Below, in pieces: positions 13,684 through 14,921 of a stretch of DNA of 14,921 nucleotides. Source of the stretch: CAZAQB01 sp964487155 (GTDB lineage: Bacteria > Pseudomonadota > Gammaproteobacteria > Nitrococcales > Nitrococcaceae); the NCBI GenBank assembly GCA_964487155.1, contig CAZAQB010000081.1:1-14921 (forward strand), in the 5' to 3' direction. Positions within the stretch are counted from its first letter, which is position 1; each line of letters opens with the position of its first letter. Under the pieces are notes generated by a model. That model searched no databases. It had not been told where the DNA came from and worked only from the letters and a program-made list of their open reading frames with translations. Made by a program: the position numbers and the translations under genes.

Positions 13684-14553
13684 GTGAGCAGCGCCACCCA
13701 GCGCACCGCCATCCTGCTGGTCCACTGCGCCGACCAGCAGGGGCTGGTGGCCGCCATCAGCGACTTCATCGCCCGCCACGGCGGCAACATCATTGACCTG
13801 GACCAGCACACCGACCCCCGGGCCGGCGTGTTCCTGTTGCGGGCGGAGTGGGAGCTGTCAGGCTTTCGCCTGGCCCCGGAGCGCATCGGCGAGGTATTCG
13901 CCGAGAGCATCGCCGAACCCTTCGACATGGCCTGGGAGCTGCACTTCCCCGAGCGCATGCCGCGCATGGCGGTGTTCGTCTCGCGGCTGCCCCACTGCCT
14001 GTATGACCTGCTGTCCCGCTGCCAGTCCGGCGAGTGGCGGGTGGACGTGCCGGTGGTGATCAGCAACCACGAGGACCTGCGCCCGGTGGCCGAGCAGTTC
14101 GGCGTGCCGTTCCGGGTGTTCCCGATCACCCCGGACAACAAGGCCGAGCAGGAGGCCGCCGAGCTTGCGCTGCTGCGCGAGCAGCAGGTGGACTTCGCGG
14201 TGCTGGCCCGCTACATGCAGGTGCTCTCGCCGCAGATGATCCGGGCCCTGCCCCGGCGCATCATCAACATCCACCACTCCTTCCTGCCCGCCTTCCCCGG
14301 CGCCCGGCCCTACCACTGCGCCCACGCCCGGGGGGTGAAGATCATCGGCGCCACCAGCCACTACGTCACCGAGGAACTCGACGCTGGCCCCATCATCTGC
14401 CAGGACGTCGCCCACGTGACCCACCGCGACAGCGTGGAAGACCTGGTGCGCCGCGGCCGCGACCTGGAAAAAGTGGTGCTGGCCCGGGCGGTCTGGCACC
14501 ACCTGCAGCACAACGTGATCTGCTACGGCAACCGGACGGTGGTGTTCGACTGA
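13684..14553 (+). CDS. purU: Formyltetrahydrofolate deformylase (PurU)
   Basis: PurU hydrolyses 10-formyl-THF to formate and THF, supplying formate for PurT-dependent purine synthesis and balancing the one-carbon pool. The 289-aa protein has an N-terminal ACT domain (~10-85; LLVHCADQQGLVAAISDFI, GGNIIDLDQHTD) and a formyltransferase-fold domain (~95-285). The latter carries the catalytic pattern INIHHSFLPAFPGARPY (N195, H197) and HYVTEELDAGPII (D233). The GTG start at 13684 is 2 nt past the ettA stop with no strong Shine-Dalgarno of its own, so translational coupling to ettA is likely. E. coli PurU is about 280 aa. It is functionally linked to glyA at the other end of the window through folate one-carbon metabolism. 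Confidence 0.95.
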   Translation: MSSATQRTAILLVHCADQQGLVAAISDFIARHGGNIIDLDQHTDPRAGVFLLRAEWELSGFRLAPERIGEVFAESIAEPFDMAWELHFPERMPRMAVFVSRLPHCLYDLLSRCQSGEWRVDVPVVISNHEDLRPVAEQFGVPFRVFPITPDNKAEQEAAELALLREQQVDFAVLARYMQVLSPQMIRALPRRIINIHHSFLPAFPGARPYHCAHARGVKIIGATSHYVTEELDAGPIICQDVAHVTHRDSVEDLVRRGRDLEKVVLARAVWHHLQHNVICYGNRTVVFD

Positions 14554-14581
14554 CAGGCGGCCGCCGAGACCCGGCCGTTAA

Positions 14582-14853
14582 GGAGGCGCTGATTAATTCC
14601 TCGCCGCCGCGTTGGCCCCTCAGAGCCGGCAGTGCAAGGCGCGAGGCGCAGCGCCGTATCCGGGAATACGGTCAAGCCTCGCAACGCCGCAATGCCGGCT
14701 CTGAGGCGCCAACCCCTTGGGGCTCCGCCGATTTCGGCCCCTGGCGGTGTTGCGGCGCCGGCCCGGTAGCGACGGCTACCGGACCGCCACCGCGCCTGGC
14801 CAGATGACCGAAATCGGCTCGAGCGCGGCAGCGACGAATTAATCAGCGCCTCC
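14582..14853. mobile_element. MITE-like non-autonomous element with 30-bp terminal inverted repeats
   Basis: The termini at 14582-14611 and 14824-14853 are inverted copies matching at 28 of 30 positions (outer part GGAGGCGCTGATTAATTC). They are flanked by TTAA (14578-14581) and CTAA (14854-14857), which fit the YTAR-type target duplication of IS5-like elements with one change. Inside there is no transposase or convincing gene, but two structured blocks: a long hairpin at 14612-14713 whose arms pair at about 20 of 21 positions, topped by CCGTAT/ATACGG, and a second from GCCGATTTCGG (14727-14737) to CCGAAATCGGC (14808-14818) around a perfect CCGGTAGC/GCTACCGG stem. It starts 28 nt after purU and could also serve as its transcript end. 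The IS5 link is inference. Confidence 0.75.
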
Positions 14854-14857
14854 CTAA

Positions 14858-14921
14858 AGGCGGTCAGCCGCGAGATGCACGCGAAATGGACGCTAAATGC
14901 GGGAAACGGCCGCAGATGAAC
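14858..14921. other. Window end, no gene seen
   Basis: The last 64 bp after the MITE-like element show loosely repeated GCG-AATG words (GATGCACGCG, AATGGACGCT, AATGCGGG) but no start with a ribosome site. Confidence 0.3.

Noticed and set aside
14034..14807. Open frame running through purU into the MITE-like element
   Set aside because: Overlaps purU in another frame with Ala/Arg/Pro-rich translation; no motif.

Overview
The window comes from a high-GC bacterial chromosome. The core proteins RibD, NrdR, GlyA, RimK, EttA and PurU look gammaproteobacterial in length and motif layout, and several genes use GTG or TTG starts. A halophilic or sulfur-oxidising gammaproteobacterium would fit, but that is a guess from style and I cannot name the genus.

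Layout. Bases 1-317 have no gene: a heptamer microsatellite, then a cluster of GTAG-headed REP-type hairpins. The minus-strand run glyA > nrdR > ribD (3416 down to 318) follows; another REP pair separates nrdR from ribD. On the plus strand, rimB-rimK (3632-5018) encode a retropepsin-like protease and the ATP-grasp glutamate ligase of ribosomal protein S6. They converge on a DinB-like gene (5622-5053).

The central block (5915-9755) is the unusual part. A minus-strand gene encodes an 807-aa fusion of a tubulin-tyrosine-ligase-like (TTL/TTLL) ATP-grasp domain, a PqqD-like (RRE-like) domain and a degenerate, possibly HprK-related, C-terminal domain. It lies between two plus-strand genes for exported proteins with similar N-termini and long Glu-Gly/Ala repeats. 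One is a c-type cytochrome with a 63-residue EG/EA spacer; the other is a small protein with about 43 residues of repeat and little else after its signal peptide. I infer a RiPP-like or tubulin-code-like modification cassette: the TTL enzyme would be guided by its PqqD domain to the shared leaders and would ligate amino acids to the Glu-rich repeats. The repeats look like the tubulin tails that eukaryotic TTL/TTLL enzymes modify.

The right third holds a YeeE/YedE-type sulfur transporter converging on a secreted YHS-domain protein, then a tight ettA-purU pair (translation factor and formyl-THF deformylase). Downstream of purU is a 272-bp non-coding element with 30-bp terminal inverted repeats and large internal hairpins, a probable MITE of IS5-like type.
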